DNA of 36,618 nucleotides, from assembly GCA_946534585.1 (NCBI GenBank), contig CAMNCV010000093.1:1-36618 (forward strand). The letters are read 5' to 3'. The notes beneath the pieces were generated by a model that worked only from the letters and a program-made list of their open reading frames with translations, did no database searches and was not told the DNA's origin. The position numbers and the translations under genes are program-made. This DNA comes from an uncultured Prevotellaceae bacterium (GTDB lineage Bacteria > Bacteroidota > Bacteroidia > Bacteroidales > Bacteroidaceae). Within the stretch, counting starts at the first letter, position 1; every line of letters begins with the position of its first letter. Below are positions 16,653 through 25,212 of this stretch, one piece after another.

Positions 16653-19600
16653 TCTATTTCCACGATGCGAAGCTCGCTCTTTGTTTCTCCGCCATTCTTA
16701 CTCTTGAACAAATCAAGTTCTCCTGCCGCAGGCTCCGCAACCTCAACGATGCCTCCGAAGGCGTCTTCATCCTTGCCAACGCCCTTCAGTCGGATAGTAA
16801 TCTCGTTGGTTTTCACACGCTTTGTCGGTGTGAGATGCACGTAACCCAAACTGCGGGGCGTCTCGCCACTCCATATAAGTTGCCTTCCTGCATATACCTC
16901 AAGCGGATAACTGCGCAGTCGCCAGCCCGTGAGTTTCAGGCAGATGTCATCTACCACGGTCTTCTTCGCAAGGCTATAGGTAATCCAGGCGGTAGAGAGC
17001 CTACCGTCATTTTTCCACTCTGACAGTTCGTTATCATCATAACTATCAGCGGCATGCTCACTGTCAAATCCCGACTTTGCCGCGGTTATCGCCACTTCGC
17101 GCATCTTTTCCTCATACGAAGGCGTCAGCGGTGTCTCACCACGCTGCAGCCATCCCTTTAGCGTCAGCGACGGCAAAGCCTTTTCATCGTCACTCTTCTG
17201 GCTCTGCATGGTAATGCTTGCAGCCGGCAACCCATCGGCAGTGGCAGTCAAGAGTATCTCGCCTGACGTCTCTGTGGAGCGCACAAGCACTCTGTTCACA
17301 CCACACTCTACGGGCAATGACATTGCTCCAACGTAGTTATCGCTTATGTTCTTCGTTTCAGCAGCGTCAAGCAAACCAGCAGTGCGGTCGTCATCCGCAC
17401 GCTGCATATCCTTGTTATTGCGTGTGCCTATGCCACCTATCCACTTGCCTTCGCCCTGCAACGAGAAGTGAACCATACGGTCATCAAGCGGACACCTGCG
17501 TCCCTGCTTATCGACAACCTCCACATCTACGAGTGCCATGTCGGCTCCATCGGCCTTAAAGCCCTCAGGATTAGTGGTAGTCGTAAGCCTGAGCTGATAC
17601 GGTTCGCCTGCTGTCTGCAACTGATAACGACTACCATCAGAGCCTACAGCCTCGATAGTTCCTTCCTCAAAGAGCACGTCGTCGAACGTATATAGGAAAC
17701 GATAGCTCTGCTTTCCTTTTCCCTTCGACCTGCCATTGACAAAGAGTTCTACTTCATCGGCAGTAGATACCACGTAGATGGGTTTTCGAGTACCCTCGGG
17801 ATAGTTCCAGTGTCCCACGATATACGTCTGCGCTTTCTCCGTATCCACCCATCCATTCCACATCACCTGATGCACGAAGAACGCATCCTTAGGCAACCGC
17901 ATTGCATCCACCACGCCACTCGTGCGGTAGTTTGACTCACCACGATGATGGGTATTTGTATCTGAGAACACTATCTTCACTCCACCTGACGACACTCTCG
18001 TGCCCGTACCAGGACGCTCCAGGTAGTAGTCATACCAGCGACGCACCATCTCTACGGCAAAAGCATCCATGTTGTGGTTGTAGTCAGCGGCAGGCTTTCC
18101 ACGATAAAGCGGACCGTCTCCCTCCTTATGATATGGGTAACTCTGCTCATCCCAGTACTTGCGCAGCCCTTCATCACGACAATACTCCATGGCCCACATG
18201 GGGTGTTTCTTCGACTTGTTGATATACAGCATCTCGCCACCGTATTCTGCCTCATTGATGTCGAGCATCTCACGGCTGCCTATAGCGCGTCCTCCGAAGG
18301 GGTCGTACTCATCGCGTATGCCCTTCATCTCTATCATGTGCTCACGCGATATGCTCTCGTTACCGCACTCATAGAACACTACTGACGGATTGTTGCGATT
18401 GTATATGATGGCATCGCGCATCACTTCGGTGCGCTGTGTCCATCGCGCTCCCTCCACATCCTTCTCTGCATCGCCTGCTGGCATAGCCTGAAGCAATCCT
18501 ACACGGTCACATGACTCTACGTCTTGCTTCCATGGTGTGACGTGCATCCAGCGCACGAGATTGCCGTTTGACTCCACCATCATGCCGTTGCTGTAATCGC
18601 TGAGCCACGCCGGCACCGACAGTCCTACGCCCGGCCACTCATTTGAGGTACGCTGAGCGTAGCCGTGCATCATCATCACTCTGTCATTAAGCCATATCTT
18701 TCCCTCTGCAAAGCGAGTCTTGCGGAAACCCGTTCGCGTCACCACTTCATCAAAACCTGCAGTGTCAGAGGTCGCCTTCGCATCTTCACTCAATCCCGTA
18801 ACCACAGTATATAGATAGCCATATCCCCATGACCAGAAGTGCAGACCGCTGACAAGCTGCTGCGCTTTCACCGTGCGCTTTTCGCCCGCACGCATCGTTA
18901 CCCTATCGCCATTAAAGCGAGCTACTTCCTTTCCATCTGCATCAAGCACCTTGGCATAGAACGTGAACGTACGCTCACGGCTGTCATCGTTCTTTACTTC
19001 CGCCTCAGCGTGTATCACAGCCTTATGGCCGGGGATGTCGAAATCCGTGGCATATATATACGTACCCGTAGTACCCAGATTGGAATACAGAGGCAGAGTC
19101 TGATGAAGCAGGTCGGTGATGTGCAGATACACATTCTTCGGAATACCGCCATAGTTAGCGTTGAAGTTGCGGTCGTTCCACTGATAGCGGCTGTTATGTA
19201 CACGCGAGCGATACTGCCAGTCATTGTCGCAGCGCACGGCAATCACGTTATCGCCCTCTCTTACGAAGGGAGTGAGGTCGAAACCACAAGCCATCACGCC
19301 GTTTTCGCTGAAGCCGAGGTGATGCCCGTTGAGATAGAAGTCGGCCCCTTGGCGCACTCCTTCAAACTCTACATATATCTTTTTATTACTTATATTGCTT
19401 AGGCAAAATGTCTTCCTGTACCATGAAATGGTATCAGTCAGTTCGCGGATGTCCTTTCTGTAGGCTTCATCTCCATTGAAAGCGTAGGGCAACGTGATAC
19501 GCTGCCACCCAGAATCGTCATAGTCAGGCAGAGAAGCCTCTGCGAAATCACCCACGGCCAGGCGCCATCCGCTGTTGAAATTCTGTTTCTCTCGTCCTGC

Positions 19601-19660
19601 AGCACCTACCGACAGGCATCCCATAAGCAGCAAAGCCACAAAGATAGTTTTGATATTCAT
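16634..19660 (-). CDS. Large glycoside hydrolase family 2 with C-terminal discoidin-like domain
   Basis: A 1008-residue exported GH2 enzyme. The N-terminal LMGC could be a lipobox, or the start may be an ordinary signal peptide ending near residue 21. Domains: jelly-roll sugar-binding (about 25-190), Ig-like (about 200-310), TIM barrel (about 310-610), DUF4982-like with DEVELFVNGRSKG, GH2 C5-like Ig (about 685-800), and a galactose-binding/discoidin-like domain (about 860-985). Acid/base is probably E435 in ECGNES and the nucleophile E492 in AMEYCRDE. The barrel is unlike that of the 801-residue GH2 at 2031-4436, so substrate differs. Beta-galactosidase or beta-glucuronidase are both possible; nearby uronate genes lend slight weight to the latter. 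Confidence 0.88.
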   Translation of the reverse strand: MNIKTIFVALLLMGCLSVGAAGREKQNFNSGWRLAVGDFAEASLPDYDDSGWQRITLPYAFNGDEAYRKDIRELTDTISWYRKTFCLSNISNKKIYVEFEGVRQGADFYLNGHHLGFSENGVMACGFDLTPFVREGDNVIAVRCDNDWQYRSRVHNSRYQWNDRNFNANYGGIPKNVYLHITDLLHQTLPLYSNLGTTGTYIYATDFDIPGHKAVIHAEAEVKNDDSRERTFTFYAKVLDADGKEVARFNGDRVTMRAGEKRTVKAQQLVSGLHFWSWGYGYLYTVVTGLSEDAKATSDTAGFDEVVTRTGFRKTRFAEGKIWLNDRVMMMHGYAQRTSNEWPGVGLSVPAWLSDYSNGMMVESNGNLVRWMHVTPWKQDVESCDRVGLLQAMPAGDAEKDVEGARWTQRTEVMRDAIIYNRNNPSVVFYECGNESISREHMIEMKGIRDEYDPFGGRAIGSREMLDINEAEYGGEMLYINKSKKHPMWAMEYCRDEGLRKYWDEQSYPYHKEGDGPLYRGKPAADYNHNMDAFAVEMVRRWYDYYLERPGTGTRVSSGGVKIVFSDTNTHHRGESNYRTSGVVDAMRLPKDAFFVHQVMWNGWVDTEKAQTYIVGHWNYPEGTRKPIYVVSTADEVELFVNGRSKGKGKQSYRFLYTFDDVLFEEGTIEAVGSDGSRYQLQTAGEPYQLRLTTTTNPEGFKADGADMALVDVEVVDKQGRRCPLDDRMVHFSLQGEGKWIGGIGTRNNKDMQRADDDRTAGLLDAAETKNISDNYVGAMSLPVECGVNRVLVRSTETSGEILLTATADGLPAASITMQSQKSDDEKALPSLTLKGWLQRGETPLTPSYEEKMREVAITAAKSGFDSEHAADSYDDNELSEWKNDGRLSTAWITYSLAKKTVVDDICLKLTGWRLRSYPLEVYAGRQLIWSGETPRSLGYVHLTPTKRVKTNEITIRLKGVGKDEDAFGGIVEVAEPAAGELDLFKSKNGGETKSELRIVEIEFLEKL

Positions 19661-19790
19661 ACCTTTTCTTATTATCGTTTAGTTTTACTGCAAAGGAAAT
19701 AAATTCCTGTCAGATAAGCAATTTATAATTATCCGAATAATGGTATTTTTGTACGAAATGCTCTTACTTTGCCCGAAAAACGTATTATTT

Positions 19791-21431
19791 TCATCGTGCA
19801 AGCCACAGTTCCGGGTTGAGTTTGTCGCGCTCCTTACGCAACTGGAACTGCAATATATTGTCGGCACCCACGGTTCCCAGAGCTTGTCGCGCACTCACTT
19901 TCTGTCCGCGACTGACACTCACCGACTTCAGATTGCAGTACACCGAGATGTATGCCCCATGTCTCACGAGTACTCCCATAGAGCCTCCCACGCTGAAAAC
20001 GGCACTTACCTCGCCATCGTATATAGAGCGAGCGGAGCATCCTGCCGACCCGAGTATGTTGATACCCTTATTGTCAAGCACCACTCCTGGCAGTCCATCT
20101 ACACCATGCTGACCGTAATGACTGACGATACGTCCGCCTGAAACTGGCAGCGGCAAGCGTCCCTTGTGGGCTTCAAAGTTACCACTGAGCATCCGATCAG
20201 CCGCTGTCAGCGTAGAGGCCTTTTCTGATTCTTTCTTAGCCTCAGCCACAGCCTTCTCTGCTCTTTCCTTATCAGCCTTAGCCTTGCGCTCTGCAGCCAC
20301 GCGGGCAGCCTCGGCTTCCCTTGCAACCTGCTCCGCTTTCTCGCGGGCGGCCTTGTCTTTTGCAGCCTTGGCAGCAGCGAGGGCAGCAGCCTTTGCCTTT
20401 TCTTCGGCAGCCTTAGCCTCGGCTATCCTGCGCTCATTCTCCTTGGCCTTGGCTTCGGCTTCGGCCTTACGACGAGCCACCTCGGCGGCCTTTTTCTTCT
20501 GAGCCTCAGCCAGGTCGGCCTTCTTTTTGGCCTCGGCAGCGGCACGCTGGCGTGCGCGCTCCACCTCTTCTGACACCAGACGGTCAATCTGGGCGTTGAG
20601 AGCAGCGTCTTTTTTCTTCTGATCGTCGATGACGGCCTGTATCGTCTTCTGCTGATTTTTCAGCGTAGATACTATCTTTTGTTGCTCATTCTTCTGCTGG
20701 GCGAGCACCTGCTGAGCCTTGCGACCTTTGTGGAGCACGTTGGATTTCTCGCCCTTCACGGTATTGAGTTGCTCACGTTTCACGTCAATCTGTGCCTGCT
20801 TTGCCTGCAAGGCCTTGCCCTGCGTGCGCTGGAAGGCGGCATATTCGCGTGTAAAGCGCAAGCGACGGTACATCTCAGAGAAGTTTTTCGCTGAGAAGAT
20901 AAACATCAGTTGGCTCTGTATGCCACGCTGCTTTGCCATATATCGCATCGACTTTATATAGGCGGCCTTACGCTCCTTAAGCTGCCGGTCGAGTTCTTCG
21001 AGCTGGGCATTGAGCAGATTGATGTCGCCGTTGAGACGTCTTATCTCGTGGTTTACGGAGTCAATGCTACGCTGCTGGCGGCTCATGTCGCCATTGATGC
21101 GGTCGAGGTCACGCAATTTCTTGGTCACCTGAGCCTTGTTGGCACGCAAGGCTTGCTCCTGCTTCTTGATGTTTTGCTTGATGCGTGCCTGCTCATTGCG
21201 CAGACTGGTGACTGTCTGCTTCTGTGCAGGCTTCGCCGATGTCTTCGCAGTAGAAGTCTTGGAGCTACTTTTGGCCTTAGTCTTCTTCTGCGCAGAGGTC
21301 TTTGCCTTTGGCTTAGAGGCAGTCCTCGTCTGCGTGGTCCTGGCCTTGGTGGCAGTGTTTTTCTTCTGTGCCACGGCCGGAAGCAGTGCCAGAGACAGTG
21401 CTGTTATGTATAGAATCAGAATACGTCGCAT
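19791..21431 (-). CDS. EnvC-like murein hydrolase activator with degenerate LytM (M23) domain
   Basis: A 546-residue protein with a signal peptide (to about 21), a Lys/Ala/Thr-rich basic stretch (22-72), a long coiled coil (about 73-290), a second Ala/Lys/Glu-rich helical segment (about 290-405) and a C-terminal LytM/M23 domain (about 435-546). The zinc ligands of active M23 peptidases seem lost: the HxH position reads VYCN and the final segment is LQFQLRKE. That fits EnvC-type proteins, which activate amidases rather than cut peptidoglycan. The ATG overlaps the DUF4292 stop by one base (TAATG), so translation is probably coupled. Confidence 0.88.
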   Translation of the reverse strand: MRRILILYITALSLALLPAVAQKKNTATKARTTQTRTASKPKAKTSAQKKTKAKSSSKTSTAKTSAKPAQKQTVTSLRNEQARIKQNIKKQEQALRANKAQVTKKLRDLDRINGDMSRQQRSIDSVNHEIRRLNGDINLLNAQLEELDRQLKERKAAYIKSMRYMAKQRGIQSQLMFIFSAKNFSEMYRRLRFTREYAAFQRTQGKALQAKQAQIDVKREQLNTVKGEKSNVLHKGRKAQQVLAQQKNEQQKIVSTLKNQQKTIQAVIDDQKKKDAALNAQIDRLVSEEVERARQRAAAEAKKKADLAEAQKKKAAEVARRKAEAEAKAKENERRIAEAKAAEEKAKAAALAAAKAAKDKAAREKAEQVAREAEAARVAAERKAKADKERAEKAVAEAKKESEKASTLTAADRMLSGNFEAHKGRLPLPVSGGRIVSHYGQHGVDGLPGVVLDNKGINILGSAGCSARSIYDGEVSAVFSVGGSMGVLVRHGAYISVYCNLKSVSVSRGQKVSARQALGTVGADNILQFQLRKERDKLNPELWLAR

Positions 21432-22342
21432 TACATATTACCGAGTTTTGAGAAGAATTGCTGGGCAGAGATACGCTTGTATTTGTCGGAAACCGCAGTA
21501 TGAGCGTCCCAGTCAGTGTCGTTGGTTATCTTGTTGAGCAGTAATAGCAGAGTCATCTTGCCAGTGTTGAATGACTTGGAGTTGAACGTAATCTTCTCCT
21601 TTGACGGGAAGCGTTTTGAACCCAGGGGCACGAAATCGCCGTAGTCCACGTTGACGGTTGACGACTGCTGCGTTCCCTTGGCGTATGTTATCAGCGTCTG
21701 CTTAATCTGCGCCTTGACAACATCGGTGGTCCAATCGAAGTCGAGTTTACCGGCTACGAAGTTGATATGACGGTCTGCCTGCACATTCATGTCGGTCTTG
21801 AAGAGCGACAGGTCGGAATCGGTCAGTTGCTTCTTCGCCGGCTGGAAGAGCTCATTCCAGAACAGTGACTGCAGCGTGTAGAAGTCAAGGCCGTTGGCTT
21901 TCAGGAAGTCAAGCTCGCTGTATGTAGCCTTCACATATTCCTTGTCGATGCGGTTTATGAGCAACACATAGTCTGGCGTGAACTCCAGTCGCCCTACTTC
22001 CATCAGTCCGAATGGCGTAAGCTGTATGCGCACCACCTCGTCCTTGCGCATATAGAGTTTTCCTCCCACGCTGATATCCTTGCCCATGGCATTGATTGTG
22101 AAATCAATCTTCGACACTATATTCTTGGTATATGCGGCGTTGTCGTTCACCTTTCTTATGTAAGCAAGAGATTTGGCAAACGTGCTGGTCTGCATAGTCG
22201 CAGTGTTTGCCTTTGTTGATGCCTTCGATGCAGTGGTGGTGGCAGTCGTTGTTGTCTGCTTTGTCGTGTTTGTTGTAGTGGTGGTCGTGCCACATGCTGT
22301 AAGCAGAGCGGCACAGGCCAGTGAGATTATTGTCTTTTTCAT
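21431..22342 (-). CDS. DUF4292 lipoprotein
   Basis: A 303-residue lipoprotein: lipobox LLTAC with Cys17, then a Thr/Ala/Lys/Ser linker containing runs of threonine (19-60), then the DUF4292 domain with segments such as SKIDFTINAMGKDISVGGKLYMRKDEVVRIQLTPFG (split into strands), EVGRLEFTPDYVLLINR and DFVPLGSKRFPSKEKI. The domain resembles LolA/LolB-like lipid-binding folds, so an outer-membrane lipoprotein or envelope-assembly role is plausible but unproven. It sits in the dut-TPR-DUF4292-EnvC order typical of Bacteroidales. The leader contains the 260-bp repeat element, which begins 9 nt upstream of its start. Confidence 0.88.
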   Translation of the reverse strand: MKKTIISLACAALLTACGTTTTTTNTTKQTTTTATTTASKASTKANTATMQTSTFAKSLAYIRKVNDNAAYTKNIVSKIDFTINAMGKDISVGGKLYMRKDEVVRIQLTPFGLMEVGRLEFTPDYVLLINRIDKEYVKATYSELDFLKANGLDFYTLQSLFWNELFQPAKKQLTDSDLSLFKTDMNVQADRHINFVAGKLDFDWTTDVVKAQIKQTLITYAKGTQQSSTVNVDYGDFVPLGSKRFPSKEKITFNSKSFNTGKMTLLLLLNKITNDTDWDAHTAVSDKYKRISAQQFFSKLGNM

Positions 22343-22351
22343 TTTACTATA

Positions 22352-22611
22352 GGTGGGTTCTACTAATTAGCTTTGTCAGATTTTCGAGTTTGTTTGGCTT
22401 TCCCCTTCGGGCCGCCGAGCTAAATCTTCGAGGGCAGAGTGTCAGCAGAAGAGTGAGCATAGCGGGCTATGTGACCGATGATGCTGACAGTATGCACCAA
22501 AAGAAAACGAAAAGATGACATTGCTCTCCCTCGCGAAACGAGGAAGCCGGAGGGAGTTAGTCAACCCACATTCTTAGTTTAACATTACGGTGGTAACTAA
22601 TAGTACCCACC
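22352..22611. mobile_element. MITE-like 260-bp element with terminal inverted repeats
   Basis: The left end (GGTGGGTTCTACTAATTAGC) and the complement of the right end (GGTGGGTACTATTAGTTACC) match at about 16 of 20 positions. TA flanks both sides (22350-22351 and 22612-22613), as in mariner-type target duplications. The interior is GC-richer than the flanks and highly structured: TGTCAGCA at 22440-22447 pairs with TGCTGACA at 22482-22489 around a CATAGC/GCTATG hairpin, and CCTCG/CGAGG form a hairpin at 22529-22543. It encodes no transposase. It lies between the TPR and DUF4292 genes inside what should be one operon. Confidence 0.6.
22589..22611. repeat. 23-bp dispersed repeat, copy c (right end of the MITE-like element)
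   Basis: GGTGGTAACTAATAG followed by TACCCACC. The homology with the copy at 36102-36124 extends leftwards through TTAACATTAC, so about 33 bp are shared. Confidence 0.75.
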
Positions 22612-22653
22612 TACATTATTTTCCTTTTATAGATAGCTGATTTTCAACGTGTT

Positions 22654-22741
22654 GTAATCACATAGCGATTACCGCGTAATCAGATAGCTTTTACAGTGTA
22701 ATATGATAGCGATTACAGTGTAATCAGATAGCTTTTACTTT
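22654..22741. repeat. 22-bp-period repeat array B (4 units)
   Basis: Four consecutive 22-bp units start at 22654, 22676, 22698 and 22720. Each has a 19-bp core such as GTAATCAGATAGCTTTTAC and a 3-nt linker (CGC, AGT, AGT). All four cores are in the same orientation. The array ends about 10 bp from the stop codon of the TPR gene. Confidence 0.88.
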
Positions 22742-22751
22742 TCGATAGTTA

Positions 22752-24461
22752 TCACTTCACTATTTTGCCCTTTTTTATCTTCTTGCGGAGCAGTGCCTCA
22801 TTCTCCACTCCGAGGGGCAATGCCCTCTGCCAGAAGTCCATGGCTTCTGCAGGCATACCGAGTCGGAAATATATATCGCCGGCATGGTCGAAAATCTCGC
22901 CATTAGGCTCTGTCTCGGTAGTGTCGTTTTCCATGGCGCGGTCTATGTAAATGCGCGCCTCGTCATAGCGTTTCTGCTGATAGAGTATCCAGGCGTAGGT
23001 GTCGAGATATGTCGAATTGTTTGCCTCGGCAGAGATAGCGCGGTAGCTCATTTTTTCTGCCTTCTTCAGTTCTATTCCTTCACATGACAGGAAGTAGGCG
23101 TAGTTGTTGAGACACATCACGCGGTCGGGGTCATACACCAGACAACTGTCGTAGGCTGCGTAAGCCTCTTGGGAGTGGTGGTCGCCTTGCAGTGCATCAC
23201 CGAGCATGGCGTATATGCTTGCAGCAATCTCGTTGGTGGTTTCCGCGTCTATTGACTGTGCCGCCTTGCGCAGGGAGATGATGGCATCAGTGCGTTGTTT
23301 GTTGAGATACTGCGCCAGTCCGAGGTAGTAATACAGCACTGCGTTGTCGGGTATGTACTCCGTAGCCTTCTTACACTCACGTATCACATTGTCGTCGATA
23401 CTGTCTCCCCACAGGAGTTGTATCAGCTGCAGGCGCGCTCCTATGTTCTCTGGTGCTATCTCAAGCACCTGTTCGAGACAGGCGCGGATGGAATCACTTG
23501 GCGCGCCTTTCAGTTCCAGATAGGCCGCTTTCATCTCTGCCACCTCGGTTGTGGTCTGGGGCAGCGACAATACCCGGTTGAAGAGTTCCACGATGCGCAA
23601 GGAGTCGCCTCCCTTGCGCTCGCTATCCTGCACCCAGTCACGCAGCATAGTTACGCGCGTCTGTGGCTCCGTGTCTGGGTTAACGAGCATCATGTACAGC
23701 AGACTGTCGGCCTTCGACGTGTTGCCATCGGCACGGTAGTAGTCCATCAACGACATCTGGCCTCGCGCATTCGTCGGTTCCTCGCGCATTACGCGCTGGA
23801 AGATCTGCAGAGCCTCGTCCTTACGGTTATTCTGCAAGAGCCAGTTTCCCATCATAACCTGTAGGTTCATGTCGTTGGGATGAGAGTCAACAAGGTTTTT
23901 CAGTTCCTCGTAAGAACCGTCGGTATTACCCATAAGGCTATGCACTTGCATCTTCGCCAGGGTGATTTCCTCACTCTGTCCCTCATGGGTTTCAAGACGA
24001 TTGAGTGTTTCAAGCAAACGGGGATAGTCGCGTTGTTGTTGGTATATGCGCGTGAGCATGTCGAGATAGTCGCTGCGGTCGGGCAGCATCGTTGACAGGC
24101 GCTCATACTGTTCTACAGCCTCGTCGATGCAGTTGCGATAGAGATACGTGCGAGCCAGACGCTCCGCAAACTCCGTATTCTGCGGCTCTGCATCCACTGC
24201 ACTGCGCAGGTAGTCAATGCCAAGACTGTCTTGTCCCAATGCAAGGTAGAAGATGCTCAGTTCATAGTTGGTCTCTGCCTTGTCAGGACACAACTCATGG
24301 CAGCGTCGAAACAGTTCGAAAGCCTCAACGAAGTTGTCGGCATCCTTCTGTCTCACGCCCTCTATATACAGATAGCGATAGTGCTTTTCCGTGATTTCGT
24401 CGTAGGCAGAGGCGGTGATAACCGATGCCAATGCCAATAAAACAAAAAGAATTCTTCTCAT
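22752..24461 (-). CDS. Exported TPR-repeat protein
   Basis: A 569-residue protein of tandem tetratricopeptide repeats after a signal peptide (MRRILFVLLALASVITASA). At least ten helix pairs can be followed, e.g. AEAFELFRRCHELCPDKAETNYELS-type spacing near 40-70 and DEARIYIDRAMENDTTETEP near the end. It probably works as a periplasmic scaffold for envelope complexes, given the DUF4292/EnvC neighbours. I place the start at the ATG at 24459-24461; a TTG codon directly upstream would add only one residue. Confidence 0.85.
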   Translation of the reverse strand: MRRILFVLLALASVITASAYDEITEKHYRYLYIEGVRQKDADNFVEAFELFRRCHELCPDKAETNYELSIFYLALGQDSLGIDYLRSAVDAEPQNTEFAERLARTYLYRNCIDEAVEQYERLSTMLPDRSDYLDMLTRIYQQQRDYPRLLETLNRLETHEGQSEEITLAKMQVHSLMGNTDGSYEELKNLVDSHPNDMNLQVMMGNWLLQNNRKDEALQIFQRVMREEPTNARGQMSLMDYYRADGNTSKADSLLYMMLVNPDTEPQTRVTMLRDWVQDSERKGGDSLRIVELFNRVLSLPQTTTEVAEMKAAYLELKGAPSDSIRACLEQVLEIAPENIGARLQLIQLLWGDSIDDNVIRECKKATEYIPDNAVLYYYLGLAQYLNKQRTDAIISLRKAAQSIDAETTNEIAASIYAMLGDALQGDHHSQEAYAAYDSCLVYDPDRVMCLNNYAYFLSCEGIELKKAEKMSYRAISAEANNSTYLDTYAWILYQQKRYDEARIYIDRAMENDTTETEPNGEIFDHAGDIYFRLGMPAEAMDFWQRALPLGVENEALLRKKIKKGKIVK

Positions 24462-24540
24462 CAAAGATTACGATTTATGACTTCTGAATTACAAGCCATG
24501 CATCATTATATTACGCTTTTAGCTTTTAGCAGTCATGTTC

Positions 24541-24584
24541 TGTCCTTTAACCAATCGCAGATTGTCCTTTAACCGATTATGCGT
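24541..24584. repeat. Two-unit direct repeat, 22-bp period
   Basis: TGTCCTTTAACC occurs at 24541-24552 and 24563-24574, exactly 22 bp apart, in the 174-nt spacer between dut and the TPR gene. It shares the period but not the core of arrays A-C. Confidence 0.5.
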
Positions 24585-24635
24585 CACCCGCTAACGAACT
24601 GTGAGTTTTGTCTCAAGGGTTATGAATTTCTTCAC

Positions 24636-25073
24636 TTAGTTTACACCCGTATGACCGTAACCACCTGCACCGCGCTCCGTCTCATCGAGCATTTCTACGG
24701 GTATCAGCTCCGCCTGCTCATGGCGAGCGATGACCATCTGGGCTATGCGCTCACCAGGATTTACGGTAAATTCCTCGTCTGAAAGGTTGACAAGCACCAC
24801 GCCTATCTCACCGCGATAATCGGCATCAATGGTGCCTGGGGTATTAAGCACAGTGATACCGTGCTTCAATGCCAGTCCAGAGCGTGGGCGAACCTGCGCT
24901 TCGCAGCCTGCCGGAAGGGCGATATACAATCCCGTTGGAAACAGATGTCGCTGCAGCGGACGGAGCGTTATGGGCTCTGCTGTATCGGCACGCAGGTCCA
25001 TTCCTGCACTCTGAGGCGTGGCATACTGCGGCAAGGGCTGCCGTCCTTTGTTGATTATTTTTACTCGTAACAT
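24636..25073 (-). CDS. dut: dUTP diphosphatase
   Basis: A 145-residue trimeric dUTPase that hydrolyses dUTP to dUMP and PPi, limiting uracil in DNA and feeding dTMP synthesis. All five family motifs can be seen: SAGMDLRAD (1), [11 protein letters not shown] (2), [15 protein letters not shown] (3), [11 protein letters not shown] (4) and [11 protein letters not shown] (5). I start at the ATG at 25071-25073 ([10 protein letters not shown]), which gives the usual family length; a TTG at 25098-25100 would add nine non-conserved residues. First gene of the envelope cluster. Confidence 0.96.
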   Translation of the reverse strand: MLRVKIINKGRQPLPQYATPQSAGMDLRADTAEPITLRPLQRHLFPTGLYIALPAGCEAQVRPRSGLALKHGITVLNTPGTIDADYRGEIGVVLVNLSDEEFTVNPGERIAQMVIARHEQAELIPVEMLDETERGAGGYGHTGVN

Positions 25074-25126
25074 GTTTTTTCTTTGTGTATTAAGCCACAA
25101 GGGCTTGCTGATTTACTAATTGCATA

Positions 25127-25134
25127 CAAAATTA
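25127..25134 (-). promoter_or_regulatory. Putative -7 box of the dut promoter
   Basis: TAATTTTG on the minus strand fits TAnnTTTG and would start transcription near 25120, about 46 nt before the dut ATG. No good TTTG lies at -33, where the arm of the upstream terminator sits. Confidence 0.4.
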
Positions 25135-25142
25135 CAAAAAAC

Positions 25143-25174
25143 AAATGATAACCGAAAATTTTCGGTTATCATTT
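25143..25174 (-). terminator. Terminator of the GH97-aminopeptidase unit
   Basis: A perfect 16-bp inverted repeat without a spacer (AAATGATAACCGAAAA and its complement) is followed on the minus strand by GTTTTTTG. It lies 38 nt after the aminopeptidase stop. Its loop must be formed by the central A/T pairs. Confidence 0.8.
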
Positions 25175-25212
25175 ATTAAATATTAACTTGAATAATTCAT
25201 TATTACGCAAGT

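Noticed and set aside
22321..22518. 65-codon plus-strand ORF and a 33-codon minus-strand ORF in the MITE-like element
   Set aside because: Both fall on strong stem-loops within a repeat-bounded element, and neither has a promoter or ribosome-binding signal. The structure explains the sequence better than coding.
25074..25100. TTG start for dUTPase nine codons upstream
   Set aside because: The extra residues are not conserved in the family, and the ATG at 25071-25073 gives the standard length.
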